A DNA stretch of 64,000 nucleotides from Psychrobacillus mangrovi. GTDB taxonomy: Bacteria; Bacillota; Bacilli; Bacillales_A; Planococcaceae. A model generated the notes under the pieces. It was not told the DNA's origin and made no database searches. It worked only from the letters and a program-made list of their open reading frames with translations. This document shows positions 43,028 to 52,744 of this stretch, piece by piece (the stretch's first letter is position 1; each line of letters starts with the position of its first letter). The position numbers were made by a program, and so were the translations under genes. The stretch lies in assembly GCF_037104765.1 (NCBI RefSeq), contig NZ_JBAWSY010000012.1, positions 19,488-83,487 on the forward strand, read 5' to 3'.

Positions 43028-44227
43028 TTATTCTACGCCTGCTGTTTTATTTTGAACACTTTTAATTTTTTTCCCGTGGGCGAAAAAATAGAAAATGATA
43101 CAAACTAAAACAACAACAGCCATGCTTACATACATTCCTCTATAGCCAAACGAAGGGATCAAAAATCCTAATATGAACGGTCCTACACCTAATCCTAAGT
43201 CGAATGAAACGAAGAAAGTTGAATTGGCTAATCCTATGCGATGAGGTGGCGCTTTTTTAACCATGATAGTTTGAACGCTAGACATTGTTGTTCCATAACC
43301 AATACCTATTAAAGCTCCAGCTATTAAAAGTATATATCCATTTTGAGCTTGACTAAGCATAATCATACCGATGAAAAACATAATCATACATGGATATACA
43401 ACTGAATTTTCACCTTTTGTGTCAAACATTCGTCCAGTAATTGGTCTTGAGACCAATAGAAAACAAGCATATATAAGAAAGAAAAAGCTTGCTGCTTCAG
43501 TTAAATTTACTTCATTGGCAAATGAAGATATGAACGTAATGACACTTGAATAGGCAAACCCTAATATAATCATTAGCACAGCCATAGAAAGTCCGCTGAA
43601 TTCAAAAAAGTCGCTTAGTTTAAATCCTTTTAAGCTCTCGACTTCTTCCTTGGATATTTTTACATTCTGTACATTTAAAGATAGAGCAAAAACTAATGCT
43701 ATTACTGCAAAAATAACACACATTAAGAAGGCCATGTTATATCCGGCATGCTGAACTATAAGTAAAGCAATAAATGGACCAACTGCTGTTGCAATTGTCA
43801 CACTCATTGAAAAATAACCAATTCCTTCTCCACTTCTTTCTCGAGGAATTGAACTTGTCATAACGGTTGCTATTACTGTAGCTGCGATACCTAATGATGC
43901 ACCATGTATAAAACGGTCTACAAATAGTAACGCTAAATTATTTATTTGGAAGTAAAGTAGAGTAGTAATGATAAACACAATGATTGAAGTAAATAGTAAT
44001 TTTCTTCTACCGATTACATCTAAATATTTCCCAGCTAGTGGGCGAGATATAAGGGTTCCGATTATAAATATACTGGAAGCAAGTCCAGCCAGACTTTGAG
44101 GTGCATCGAATTTTTTCACCGCATATTCTGAAAAAATCACCATGAGTAAATAAAAGTTCATACTAAGAAACAAGTTTGTTAAACAAACCATGATAAAGTT
44201 TTTTGTCCATAATTTTGGTCTAGTCAT
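43028..44227 (-). CDS. MFS transporter (DHA1-type)
   Basis: 399 residues with 12 predicted helices; loop 2-3 motif RPLAGKYLDVIGRRKLL near residue 62 and the repeat-2 equivalent RPITGRMFDTKGEN. Divergent from a LysR regulator, with 133 bases between. Proton-coupled drug or metabolite efflux is the family role. Substrate unknown. Confidence 0.85.
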   Translation of the reverse strand: MTRPKLWTKNFIMVCLTNLFLSMNFYLLMVIFSEYAVKKFDAPQSLAGLASSIFIIGTLISRPLAGKYLDVIGRRKLLFTSIIVFIITTLLYFQINNLALLFVDRFIHGASLGIAATVIATVMTSSIPRERSGEGIGYFSMSVTIATAVGPFIALLIVQHAGYNMAFLMCVIFAVIALVFALSLNVQNVKISKEEVESLKGFKLSDFFEFSGLSMAVLMIILGFAYSSVITFISSFANEVNLTEAASFFFLIYACFLLVSRPITGRMFDTKGENSVVYPCMIMFFIGMIMLSQAQNGYILLIAGALIGIGYGTTMSSVQTIMVKKAPPHRIGLANSTFFVSFDLGLGVGPFILGFLIPSFGYRGMYVSMAVVVLVCIIFYFFAHGKKIKSVQNKTAGVE

Positions 44228-44360
44228 TTATATTGTCACTCCTTGTTAAAATATTTATCACTTTATTTGTCAACTGCTGATTGAACACTCTATCTATGCT
44301 ACACTAGTGACATTAATAAATAAAATAGATGTTATCTATAAAGGAGATAAGTAAATAGTT

Positions 44361-45233
44361 ATGCCAACAATTACTCAATTTGAGATATTTGTAGAGGTTA
44401 TTAATGAAGGGAGTTTTACAAAGGCTGCTAAAGCACTACATATGTCACAACCAGCTGTTAGCCATGCGATTGCTAGTTTGGAAACAGAGTTAGGAGTTAT
44501 ATTATTAGTTCGGGAGAGAGGAAAGGATTTAATAGTTACGGATATAGGTAAGCGGGTTTTATTACAAATTAGAAATATACTTAATTGCCGTGAAAAAATT
44601 GACCAAGAGGTCTCTTTAGAAAAGGGACAAATAACTGGAACCATACGTATTGCAACTTTCCCTAGTGTAACGGCTCATTTCTTACCTAAGATTATTAGAA
44701 CCTTTCAACAAAAACGACCGAATGTGTCGCTGACTTTTAAGGAGGGTTCACAAGAAGAAATTATCGAATGGTTATCGTCAAGGGAAATTGATATTGGCTT
44801 TGTCGTTCTGCCATGTAGCGAGTTAAATACGATTCCCCTTGTGAAGGATCGCTATCTAGTTATGCTACCTGATGGGCATCCCTTGTTGAAAAATAAATTC
44901 GTTCAATTATTTGATTTGGATAACGAACCCCTTATCATATCTAATGGCGGATATGAAGCACCTATTATTGAACTGATGAGGAAACAAAAAATTACTATAA
45001 ATGAAAAATATAATACATCTAACCTAAATACATCATTAGGCATGATAAAAGAAGGATTAGGAGTACTCATCTTGCCTGAACTTTCCCTGAAAAATCTTTC
45101 TTTTCCCAAAACGAACATTCGCTTATTAGAAACAAACAACTATAGACATATTGCCCTAGCCTTACCTTCATTAAAAGGAGCTTCCCGAGCAGTCCAATTA
45201 TTTATTCAAATAACAAGAGAACTTTTTGATTAG
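44361..45233 (+). CDS. LysR-family transcriptional regulator
   Basis: 290 residues. N-terminal winged HTH: GSFTKAAKALHMSQPAVSHAIASLETELG (residues ~16-44), then a periplasmic-binding-protein-like effector domain. It is transcribed away from the MFS gene, the usual arrangement for a LysR activator of its neighbour. AAAGGAGATAAG lies ahead of the ATG. Effector unknown. Confidence 0.9.
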   Translation: MPTITQFEIFVEVINEGSFTKAAKALHMSQPAVSHAIASLETELGVILLVRERGKDLIVTDIGKRVLLQIRNILNCREKIDQEVSLEKGQITGTIRIATFPSVTAHFLPKIIRTFQQKRPNVSLTFKEGSQEEIIEWLSSREIDIGFVVLPCSELNTIPLVKDRYLVMLPDGHPLLKNKFVQLFDLDNEPLIISNGGYEAPIIELMRKQKITINEKYNTSNLNTSLGMIKEGLGVLILPELSLKNLSFPKTNIRLLETNNYRHIALALPSLKGASRAVQLFIQITRELFD

Positions 45234-45483
45234 AAGAAATACAAAATACTTTATCACAGTTTATTTAACTCTTCTATCCTTCTAAAACTGGACAAAAAGT
45301 ATTTGATTCAACAAGTCTGTTCCCTTAAAAATCAATGAGAAAGGTGGGACCATACAGCTCTCACCTTACATTGGCATTATTAATGATCCCATACATATGT
45401 TCACATTAAAGCTATTGGACAAACGTAAAAGAAGGATTTATTTTGACAGTACTAATTATTTTTCAAAAGCGGAGGAAAATAAA

Positions 45484-46062
45484 TTGACTACAATAGGGCT
45501 TGTGAGGCACGGTATTACGGAATGGAATATACTTAATAGGTCACAGGGTATATCTGATATTCCTTTAAATGAGGTAGGTAAGAAACAGGCAGTCGCATTG
45601 GCGAATAGACTTTCTTTAGAGGGAAAGTGGGATATTATTGTAACAAGCGATTTATCACGTGCCAAAGAAACAGGACAAATAATTGCTACTAAATTAAATT
45701 TGACAGTCAGATGCGATGAAAGAATACGTGAAATTAACTGTGGAGAAATGGAAGGAACTACTGAAGAAGAAAGATTAAATAAGTGGGGTACTAATTGGAG
45801 AGAATTAGACCTTGGAATGGAAAAGTTTGAGGATGTAGCTAAAAGAGGCTATGAGTTTTTATCAGAAATAATTACTACATACAGTGATAAGCATGTCTTG
45901 GTAATAAGTCATGGGGCTTTAATTGGTCTAACATTACAAAGATTGCTACCAAAAAAATTTCCAAAAACACACATAGATAATACATCATTAACTATTCTAA
46001 ACAATAGCCAAGGTACATGGGATTGTACACTTTATAACTGTACTAAACATTTGAATGAATAG
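45484..46062 (+). CDS. Histidine phosphatase (phosphoglycerate mutase-like)
   Basis: 192 residues from TTG 45484 behind GCGGAGGAAAA. Catalytic RHG in GLVRHGITEWN at the N-terminus, INCGEMEG with the Glu, and the second His in VISHGALIGLT near residue 143. The open frame runs 29 codons further upstream but without a ribosome site. Small-molecule phosphatase of unspecified substrate (cobC/phoE type). Confidence 0.85.
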   Translation: MTTIGLVRHGITEWNILNRSQGISDIPLNEVGKKQAVALANRLSLEGKWDIIVTSDLSRAKETGQIIATKLNLTVRCDERIREINCGEMEGTTEEERLNKWGTNWRELDLGMEKFEDVAKRGYEFLSEIITTYSDKHVLVISHGALIGLTLQRLLPKKFPKTHIDNTSLTILNNSQGTWDCTLYNCTKHLNE

Positions 46063-46128
46063 AGTATTACCAACTTGAATGTTGATGAATTAATAATTAT
46101 TGTATCTTCTAAAATAACAGCGGCAAGG

Positions 46129-46153
46129 TGCTGCACCCCAAAAGTTAGAACTC
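46129..46153 (+). mobile_element. IS3-type terminal sequence remnant
   Basis: TGCTGCACCCCAAAAGTTAG is of the ACTGCACCCCAA(A/T)(A/T)GTTAGA type that forms the tips of the IS3-family ends at 61251 and (variant) 63876. No transposase remains next to it; the surrounding 230 bases hold no other feature. Confidence 0.5.
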
Positions 46154-46292
46154 TTTTTATTAACTTAGTATTAGCGCAAAAGTTGAATAAGAAAATTAGA
46201 TAATAATTATTCTAATTAAATTGAACGAAAATTCGAACTATTTTACGCTAATTACGTCCTAAATAATAGGGATGAGGAGAGAATTAATAAAA

Positions 46293-46658
46293 ATGAGAAA
46301 ATTAATAAAGCTTTTGCTTATTGTTGTTGTAGTAAGTTTTTTGTTCGGTGTAATATTTTTGTATCAGACTTTAAACCCAACGCTTAATAATATACAGATA
46401 TCAGAAGAAAATAAGGAAGGGACTTATGTTTCACCAGATGGTGAGAAAAGAATAACTGTTTATTTCAATGGAGGGCTAATCTTTCATACGGATCTGTCAT
46501 ACGTTGGCTTGTTGGAGAATTATACGACCAAATCTAAAAAGAATATTTTTTTAGTTTCCCCGAATATTAAAGAAGTTCGATGGATAAGTAATGAAATGAT
46601 AGTTGTTAATGGTATAGAAATACATATTGACGATACATATGACTTTAGGAAAGAATAA
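46293..46658 (+). CDS. DUF5412-like membrane-anchored protein
   Basis: 121 residues: an N-terminal membrane helix (residues ~6-27), then an extracellular beta domain with YVSPDGEKRITVYFNGG and a C-terminal WISNEMIVVNGIEIHIDDTY, which match the pattern of the small Bacillus DUF5412 proteins. ATG 46293 is chosen; ATG 46272 is also open but its first codons overlap the GAGGAG site. Function unknown. Confidence 0.65.
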   Translation: MRKLIKLLLIVVVVSFLFGVIFLYQTLNPTLNNIQISEENKEGTYVSPDGEKRITVYFNGGLIFHTDLSYVGLLENYTTKSKKNIFLVSPNIKEVRWISNEMIVVNGIEIHIDDTYDFRKE

Positions 46659-46780
46659 ATTATACCAGATTAATAAGAAGGTATTTTGAAAAATATGTAG
46701 AATAACTGCAAAAGAGAGTAATTGAAGTAAAGTTTAGTATAATTGTGATGTGGTTCGTAAAGTAAATTGGAGGTGTTTTT

Positions 46781-47134
46781 TTGAATAGCCCTATTTTAAA
46801 TCAGATTGGAACGGTTTTTATTCCTGTTAGTAATATAGAACAAGCACGGGATTGGTATTGTGATATTTTAAGTTTGCCAACGAAGGGGGAAATCCAATTT
46901 GGACATTTGTACGTCATTCCTATGAATGGTACAGGAGTTGTTTTGGACAGTAAAATTTATTCAGAAGAAACTATTTTAAAAACTCCTTCTTTCCATTTCA
47001 ATACTGAAGATATTGAAGAAGCATATAGGTTTATGAAAAGTAAGAGCGTTGAGTTAGTAACTAATATTGAACATAATCACTATTTTAATTTTAAGGATCC
47101 TTTCGGTAATCATTTGATGATATGTAAGTGTTAG
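46781..47134 (+). CDS. VOC-family (glyoxalase-fold) protein
   Basis: 117 residues, two beta-alpha-beta-beta-beta modules: TVFIPVSNIEQARDWYCDIL at the start and a C-terminal FKDPFGNHLMICKC with the usual DPxGN turn. TTG start behind GGAGGTG. A dioxygenase, thiol transferase or binding protein; which one is not visible. Terminator at 47163-47185 (ACACCC / GGGTGT plus T7). Confidence 0.78.
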   Translation: MNSPILNQIGTVFIPVSNIEQARDWYCDILSLPTKGEIQFGHLYVIPMNGTGVVLDSKIYSEETILKTPSFHFNTEDIEEAYRFMKSKSVELVTNIEHNHYFNFKDPFGNHLMICKC

Positions 47135-47162
47135 GGAAGCAGATTTTATATATTTAAGCACT

Positions 47163-47185
47163 ACACCCAATAAGGGTGTTTTTTT
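47163..47185 (+). terminator. Terminator after the VOC gene
   Basis: ACACCC-AATAA-GGGTGT followed by seven T. Confidence 0.8.
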
Positions 47186-47333
47186 GATTGTCAATAAAGG
47201 AATTATTTTGGTTAATAGGGAATTAATATATTATGATATGTTAAAAACTCAACAGAGTGGAGAATTTACATAAGATAATCAAACAATTCAAACAAAAAAA
47301 CATTATCGATTGCGGTTCTAAGTCTTATGAGGG

Positions 47334-48182
47334 GTGTTGATTATTTATTTCACAACTAGAATGTTAAGGATAATTAAAAACGCTGAAAAAGAAGCTCAGC
47401 TTTCAAAACATAAAGTTTTACAGCCTGTCCATCTACTTATCGGATGTTTAGATGAAGATACAGGAGCACTTGGGGAAATAAGATTGAAATGCAAAATAGA
47501 TAAATGTTCTTTAAGGTCTATGTTGAATGATATTGATAATACTTCCAATCAACAGAAAATAAGCAGTGTTTATTTCAATGTTGGTGTTACTAGAGAAGTA
47601 GTTAATGTTATGGAAGTTGCAATTAATTATATGAAACGATATAAGCAAATTTACTTAAACGAAGGTCATTTGCTAAAAGCATTAATTATGACAAATGTGA
47701 CTGATAAGTATTTATCAGATGAAAATAGAAATATTATTTTAAATCTAGGGACTACTTCAAGAGATATGATTACTCTTCTCGGCAATTACACCCTACCAAA
47801 AATGAATTCGCATTTTATCCGCAAAGTAAAGAAAAACGACTTTCAGCATCTTACTTATTTTGTTGAGAACAATTTTTCAAGCGATTGGTCACAAACAATA
47901 AAGGAAGCATTTTCAACTAGCGAACCTTCGATATATATAGCATTAGATAAAAATAGGGAAATAGTCGGTTTTGCTGCTTTTGATATATATAAGAATAAGA
48001 AAGGTCATTTCGGTCCAATGGGTGTAGCCTCATCGAATAGAGTTACTGGAATTGGTTATTCTTTACTTCATCATTGTTTAAAAGATATGAGTGATATTGG
48101 TTATGAGTATGCAATTATAGGAGGAGCAGGACCAATAGAGTTTTATGAAAAAGCATGTAATGCAGTTGTAATTCCTTCTTGA
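47334..48182 (+). CDS. Clp-N domain fused to a GNAT acetyltransferase domain
   Basis: 282 residues. Residues ~1-145 resemble the Clp R (substrate/adaptor-binding) domain of ClpA/ClpC: FTTRMLRIIKNAEKEAQL, VLQPVHLLIGCL and the second repeat VNVMEVAINYMKRY with EGHLLKALI. Residues ~160-282 are GNAT-like: IVGFAAFDIYKN, GPMGVASSNRVTGIGYSLL (acetyl-CoA loop) and IEFYEKACN. No AAA+ ATPase domain is present. GTG 47334 behind ATGAGG; TTG 47337 is an alternative. Acceptor and partner unknown. Confidence 0.7.
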   Translation: MLIIYFTTRMLRIIKNAEKEAQLSKHKVLQPVHLLIGCLDEDTGALGEIRLKCKIDKCSLRSMLNDIDNTSNQQKISSVYFNVGVTREVVNVMEVAINYMKRYKQIYLNEGHLLKALIMTNVTDKYLSDENRNIILNLGTTSRDMITLLGNYTLPKMNSHFIRKVKKNDFQHLTYFVENNFSSDWSQTIKEAFSTSEPSIYIALDKNREIVGFAAFDIYKNKKGHFGPMGVASSNRVTGIGYSLLHHCLKDMSDIGYEYAIIGGAGPIEFYEKACNAVVIPS

Positions 48183-48238
48183 TAAATTTAGATTTTTTAC
48201 TTTAGTAATAAGAGGAGAGGTTAGTAAGGAGGGATCTA

Positions 48239-48592
48239 ATGGAGTTTTATACATTCAGTAAAGATAAAGGAATAAAGATTTCAAATTTCAATTCGAACTT
48301 TATCATGTCGCGCATTATCCAAATGCAAAAGGAAGTTCAAATAGGATGTATATATTTAGAAGAAGACGGAATAATTGGCTATCACCAGGCAGTAGTACCA
48401 CAACTCTTATTGATACTGAATGGAGAAGGATATGTACGAAATGAAGAAGAATATTTTAAAGTTATTCCTGGAGATGCTGTATTCTGGAAGAAAGATGAGT
48501 GGCATGAAACTAAATCGGAAATTGGATTAACAGCAATCGTTATTGAAAGTGAAGAATTAAATCCTGCCTTGTTTATGTCTCACAAGTTATAG
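48239..48592 (+). CDS. Cupin-domain protein
   Basis: 117 residues, single cupin barrel: HQAVVPQLLLILNGEGYV (motif 1 region) and VIPGDAVFWKKDEWHE (motif 2 with the late His). AAGGAGGG precedes the ATG. Small cupins of this type bind ligands or metals; no specific role. Confidence 0.75.
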   Translation: MEFYTFSKDKGIKISNFNSNFIMSRIIQMQKEVQIGCIYLEEDGIIGYHQAVVPQLLLILNGEGYVRNEEEYFKVIPGDAVFWKKDEWHETKSEIGLTAIVIESEELNPALFMSHKL

Positions 48593-48696
48593 GTTTTGTA
48601 AAACGTATAGGTAAACACCCCTTCTGATATTACTGTTTATTTATTGATAAACAAGGGCAAGCTATTTTTTAAAGCATTACTTTAGGGGGAACACAT

Positions 48697-49227
48697 ATGA
48701 AGAAAGCTGTATTTTTGGATCGTGATGGAGTAATAAATGAAGTCCTAACGGAAAGGGTAAAATTTGTGAATAAGCCACATGAGCTTTACTTCTTACCGGG
48801 GGTCCCAGAAGCAATTAAAAAATTGAATTCTTTCTTCGATTTTGTATTTGTAGTAACCAATCAAGGGGGTGTTGGATTAGGATTTATGAAAGAATCTCAG
48901 CTCAACAAAATACATGATCACATGATTGCAGAACTAAAGAAAGAAGGGGCGACTGTTCATGATGTTGTTTATTGTCCTCATAAACCAAAATCCGGTTGCG
49001 CCTGCCGAAAGCCAAATAGCAAATTAATTGTAGATCTGAGTAAAAAATATGATATTGATTTGTCTCAATCTTACATGGTAGGAGATACAGATACAGATAT
49101 TATTGCAGGGAAGAAGGCGGGAACAAAAGGAGTATTCCTTGGTAAAAGAGACCCACTTGCAGATGCTGTTTTTCCTGATCTAATAAGTGCTGCAGATTGG
49201 ATAATAGAGGACGCAGCTGAGAAATAA
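48697..49227 (+). CDS. HAD-IIIA histidinol/heptose bisphosphate phosphatase-like (GmhB type)
   Basis: 176 residues. Motif I AVFLDRDGVINE, motif II VVTNQGGVGLG, the zinc-binding CPHKPKSGCACRKP loop near residue 93, and motif IV MVGDTDTDIIAGKKAG. These are features of D-glycero-D-manno-heptose-1,7-bisphosphate phosphatase and histidinol phosphatase relatives. AGGGGG lies ahead of the ATG. No heptose or histidine genes are nearby. Confidence 0.85.
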   Translation: MKKAVFLDRDGVINEVLTERVKFVNKPHELYFLPGVPEAIKKLNSFFDFVFVVTNQGGVGLGFMKESQLNKIHDHMIAELKKEGATVHDVVYCPHKPKSGCACRKPNSKLIVDLSKKYDIDLSQSYMVGDTDTDIIAGKKAGTKGVFLGKRDPLADAVFPDLISAADWIIEDAAEK

Positions 49228-49400
49228 AGCTGGTAGTTAAAAATATCTTAACTACCTATAAACCTAGAGGTGAAAAATATTGAAGACTAAATTGTTTAAT
49301 TTAGTAATAATAGTGTTTTCATTGTAGCCTGGTGAATAGTTGAATGTTTTATAGGATAACAGAAATTACTAGTCTCTAAGTAGAAAGAGAGGAAAGTGGT

Positions 49401-49874
49401 ATGAAATTAAGTATCGAGATTGCTAATCTATCAGACCTAAATGAGATTAATGCAATTGTTAAAGCGGGACATGATGACCATGCTGAAGCATTGCCTCATA
49501 TTTTCAAAAAAGTAGAAGCAGTAATGCCAGAGTCATATTACAAAGAGTTGCTTATGGATGCTAACTGTGCAGTACTAATTGCTAAAGAAAAAGAAGAAAT
49601 AATTGGATTTGCTGTAATGGAACTTCACGTCAGCCCTTCTTTTGAATCAATGGTACAGAGGAAGTTTGCTTACATGAATGATTTAGGAATTAAAAGAAAT
49701 AGTCAAAGAAAAGGAATAGGAAAAGCGTTATTTGAAGCCTGTGTTGAATGGTCTAAAAATAAAGGTGCAACATCATTAGACTTAAATGTATGGGAATTCA
49801 ATCAAACTGCTATTTCTTTTTACGAAAATTTTGAAATGAAAAATTTGAGTAGAAAAATGACACTGCCTTTATAG
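49401..49874 (+). CDS. GNAT-family N-acetyltransferase
   Basis: 157 residues with acetyl-CoA loop DLGIKRNSQRKGIGKALF near residue 93 and SLDLNVWEFNQTAISFYENF, a pattern near that of Eis/PhnO- or RimI-like small GNATs. GAGAGGAAAG before the ATG. Substrate unknown. Confidence 0.82.
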   Translation: MKLSIEIANLSDLNEINAIVKAGHDDHAEALPHIFKKVEAVMPESYYKELLMDANCAVLIAKEKEEIIGFAVMELHVSPSFESMVQRKFAYMNDLGIKRNSQRKGIGKALFEACVEWSKNKGATSLDLNVWEFNQTAISFYENFEMKNLSRKMTLPL

Positions 49875-49917
49875 AAGCGAACAATTGAAAATAAAATAAT
49901 AGAATGTAGGTGCGTAA

Positions 49918-50727
49918 GTGAGTAACATCATAAATTACTACAATAAGTTTGATGAATGGGGACGACTAGATAGAGAACCTATTGAGTTCCAAGTAAATTG
50001 GCATTTTATAAAAAAACATTTGCCTCCAACAGGAAACGTTTTAGATAATGGTGCTGGACCAGGAAAGTATTCTATAAAGCTTGCTAAAGACGGCTATAAA
50101 GTAACTCTAACTGATTTAACACCGAAACTCGTAGAAATTGCCCAAAATAAAGTGCAAGAACTTGAGTTAGAAAAACAATTTAATGGTTTTTTTCCAGCGG
50201 ATGCTAGAAATCTTCATATGATTAATGACAATCAGTTCGACGCTTCATTAATGCTTGGTCCTATGTACCACATAAAGGAAGAAACAGACCGTATTAAAGC
50301 AATAAGAGAGTTACATAGAGTTACAAAAGAAAATGGAATTGTGTTTGTTGCATTTATGCCAAGAATAAGACATGTATTGACTTCTCTGTTAAATCCTGAA
50401 AATTGGAAACCAAATGATAACATGGATGATATTCAAAAATTTTCGAAAACTGGCTGTTTTGATCATCAAGATGAGGGACGTTTTACTGGTGCCTATTATT
50501 TTAATATCGAAGAAATCAAACCATTTATGGAATCACAAGGTTTTGAAAGTATAGAATTGATAGGTTCTAATGTAGGTGCGATATTAAATAATGATAATTG
50601 GAATTACTGGAGAAATAAAGGGGAACTAGAAACTAATAAAGTTTTAAATCTGCTTATTGATGAAGCAGATAATCCATATATTCTTGGAATATCCTCTCAC
50701 TTACTTTACATTGGAAGAAAAAGTTAA
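49918..50727 (+). CDS. Class I SAM-dependent methyltransferase
   Basis: 269 residues. SAM motif I VLDNGAGPGKYSIKLA near residue 40, motif II VTLTDLTPKLVEIA, motif IV SLMLGPMYHIK. Begins GTG 49918 behind GTAGGTG. The MSNIINYYNKFDEWGRLDREP opening resembles small-molecule or antibiotic-resistance-type methyltransferases of Bacilli. Acceptor unknown. Confidence 0.82.
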   Translation: MSNIINYYNKFDEWGRLDREPIEFQVNWHFIKKHLPPTGNVLDNGAGPGKYSIKLAKDGYKVTLTDLTPKLVEIAQNKVQELELEKQFNGFFPADARNLHMINDNQFDASLMLGPMYHIKEETDRIKAIRELHRVTKENGIVFVAFMPRIRHVLTSLLNPENWKPNDNMDDIQKFSKTGCFDHQDEGRFTGAYYFNIEEIKPFMESQGFESIELIGSNVGAILNNDNWNYWRNKGELETNKVLNLLIDEADNPYILGISSHLLYIGRKS

Positions 50728-50772
50728 GCCAAACGAAGCAGAATGGATATAAAAAACATTAGGAGATATTTT

Positions 50773-51615
50773 ATGAGAATTATTGATACAGTGCCTTATT
50801 TTATTCGTAACTATGATCCTTCTATCAATTTTTTAAGATCCTACTATAGTAATTATCCAGAAATTTTTAATGAATATTTTACTTATCATTGTAAAAACAC
50901 TGAAGATAGGCATATTGAATCGCTAAAAAAATATCCTCATTATATTGAAAGTATAAAAGAAGTTCATCAAAATATTTTACCTATTCTACAAGAAATAAAG
51001 GAAGAGTACTTTAAGTTGTATCAGATTTCATTTCCAATCGATGTTAATTTGATTGTAGGTGGATTTGGATCAAATGCTTATACGCATCGACAATTTATTC
51101 CGAATATCACCTTTTCATTAGAACAGTTGTCTCCTATCAAGAATCATTTAAGAGTGATTGTTGCCCATGAGTTTGGTCATGCAGCACAAAACATCATTTC
51201 TGAAGAAGTTAGAATAGATTGGACAAAAATCCATTGGAATAGCCCTCTTACATGGTTGAATCAGGAAGGAGCAGCTACACACTTTTCTCGTCGAACAGTA
51301 GTTAACTTAAATCCATCCATCTATTTTTCGTATAATGATGATGGGGATGAATGGTTGGAATTTTCGATTCGAAATAAAAAAGAAATAAAACGAGCCTTTC
51401 AAGAAAATTACATAAACCTAGATGATGTAATAGTTTTTAAAAAATGGTTTTCAATAAATGGTTTGAATCGCTTTGGTTATAGTAGATTAGGATATTTTGT
51501 AGGAGATATGTTTTTTCAACACCAGATAGAAAAATATGGTGAGTTAAATGCTGTGACTGCTTGGAAGGAAAAAGATTTTGAAGATAATGTAAAACAATGG
51601 TTATTTCAAAATTAA
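50773..51615 (+). CDS. Putative zinc metallopeptidase (gluzincin-like)
   Basis: 280 residues from ATG 50773 behind AGGAGA. Seen: HExxH-like VAHEFGHAAQ near residue 139 and a downstream Glu in LNQEGAATHFSRR about 35 residues later, a third-ligand arrangement. No signal peptide. Similar cytoplasmic DUF2268-like proteins are known in Bacillus, but the overall match is weak. Substrate unknown. Confidence 0.65.
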   Translation: MRIIDTVPYFIRNYDPSINFLRSYYSNYPEIFNEYFTYHCKNTEDRHIESLKKYPHYIESIKEVHQNILPILQEIKEEYFKLYQISFPIDVNLIVGGFGSNAYTHRQFIPNITFSLEQLSPIKNHLRVIVAHEFGHAAQNIISEEVRIDWTKIHWNSPLTWLNQEGAATHFSRRTVVNLNPSIYFSYNDDGDEWLEFSIRNKKEIKRAFQENYINLDDVIVFKKWFSINGLNRFGYSRLGYFVGDMFFQHQIEKYGELNAVTAWKEKDFEDNVKQWLFQN

Positions 51616-51658
51616 AAGATAGGAAATTGAATTAAACGGGGCTGATCAAAAGTGTTGG

Positions 51659-52174
51659 ATGAAAAATCGAATGATATTGAGAGATGATGTTGTTATAAGG
51701 AAGATGAAACATTCTGATTTTGGGTTAATGGTAAAATGGCTAAATGACCCATTGGTTTTGGAATTCTATGAAGAGACACCTTTTAACTCTGATAAAGTAT
51801 CAAAAAAATATGGTCCTAGAGTGGACGGAAATCATTATGTAACTCCTTGCATCGTTGAATACAAAAAAGTATCTATTGGATATATTCAATTCTATGCAAT
51901 ACAAGAATCTGAATTAAAGAAATATGGTTATTCAGTGGGTCAAAATGTTTATGGAATTGATCAATTTATTGGAGAAACACAGTTATGGGGGAAAGGAATA
52001 GGAACTTCCATGATTTCGATGATGTTAAATTACCTCAGTATAAAGAAAAGTTCATCAAGCGTAATACTAGAGGTGAAAAGTAATAACCTTAGAGCAATCT
52101 CTAGCTATAAGAAATGCGGTTTTAAAAAAATTAAAGAACTTAATAATGATTTAATTTTAATGGAATGGAAATAA
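51659..52174 (+). CDS. AAC(6')-like GNAT acetyltransferase
   Basis: 171 residues: VIRKMKHSDFGLMVKWLNDP, IGYIQFYA, VYGIDQFIGETQLWGKGIGTSMI (acetyl-CoA loop near residue 110) and ISSYKKCGFKKI. The GIDQFIG-LWGKGIGT pattern is shared with aminoglycoside 6'-N-acetyltransferases. That makes aminoglycoside modification possible, but no resistance can be inferred from sequence alone. Weak ribosome site; ATG 51671 is an alternative start. Confidence 0.7.
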   Translation: MKNRMILRDDVVIRKMKHSDFGLMVKWLNDPLVLEFYEETPFNSDKVSKKYGPRVDGNHYVTPCIVEYKKVSIGYIQFYAIQESELKKYGYSVGQNVYGIDQFIGETQLWGKGIGTSMISMMLNYLSIKKSSSSVILEVKSNNLRAISSYKKCGFKKIKELNNDLILMEWK

Positions 52175-52255
52175 TATTCGATTGAATCGAGAATAGATAT
52201 GGATTTAACAATACTCCATAATTATTAAAAATATATGCCTAAGAGGAGGAAAATT

Positions 52256-52597
52256 ATGAAGCTAGTTTTTTTGTATCATCCAGTTAAAGATTTAAAAGAA
52301 TCCATTACTTTTTACCGCGAAATACTTGGCTTTGAGGAAGCTTGGCGAGAAGGGGACAAAACTGTAGCATTTAATTTACCTGATTCAGAAATTAAATTAA
52401 TGATTGAGGATGATGAGCAGGAATTATCTGCTGGGGGAATTTTTTTAGTAGATAGTGTTGACGAATTCTATAAATCTAAGAAAGATACGCTTGTGTTTCT
52501 AAAGGAACCTGTTGATATTCCACCTGGACGATATGCCATTTATAAAGATGAATCCGGAAATCCTTTACGAATTATTGATTTTACAAAAGAAACGTAA
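52256..52597 (+). CDS. VOC-family (glyoxalase-fold) protein
   Basis: 113 residues from ATG 52256 behind AGGAGGA. Both modules are visible: FLYHPVKDLKESITFYREIL and the C-terminal IYKDESGNPLRIIDF. A single-subunit glyoxalase/bleomycin-resistance-like protein, substrate unknown. Terminator follows. Confidence 0.78.
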   Translation: MKLVFLYHPVKDLKESITFYREILGFEEAWREGDKTVAFNLPDSEIKLMIEDDEQELSAGGIFLVDSVDEFYKSKKDTLVFLKEPVDIPPGRYAIYKDESGNPLRIIDFTKET

Positions 52598-52605
52598 TAC
52601 GAAAA

Positions 52606-52640
52606 AAACAGACAAGATAAATTTACTTGTCTGTTTTTTG
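52606..52640 (+). terminator. Terminator after the VOC gene
   Basis: AAACAGACAAG and CTTGTCTGTTT pair, T run after. Confidence 0.85.
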
Positions 52641-52744
52641 CTTTAGGATTTCTTCTTAAAGATGTGGGAGATTCTTCACCTTCAACTCATTACTAAAAGA
52701 ACCAAATATTTCATTGTTTTTAAGAATAAATGCATTGTTTAAAT

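Noticed and set aside
45239..45400. T-box-like GGTGGGACC sequence after the LysR gene
   Set aside because: The core TGGNACCGCG is not complete and there is no terminator or specifier stem.
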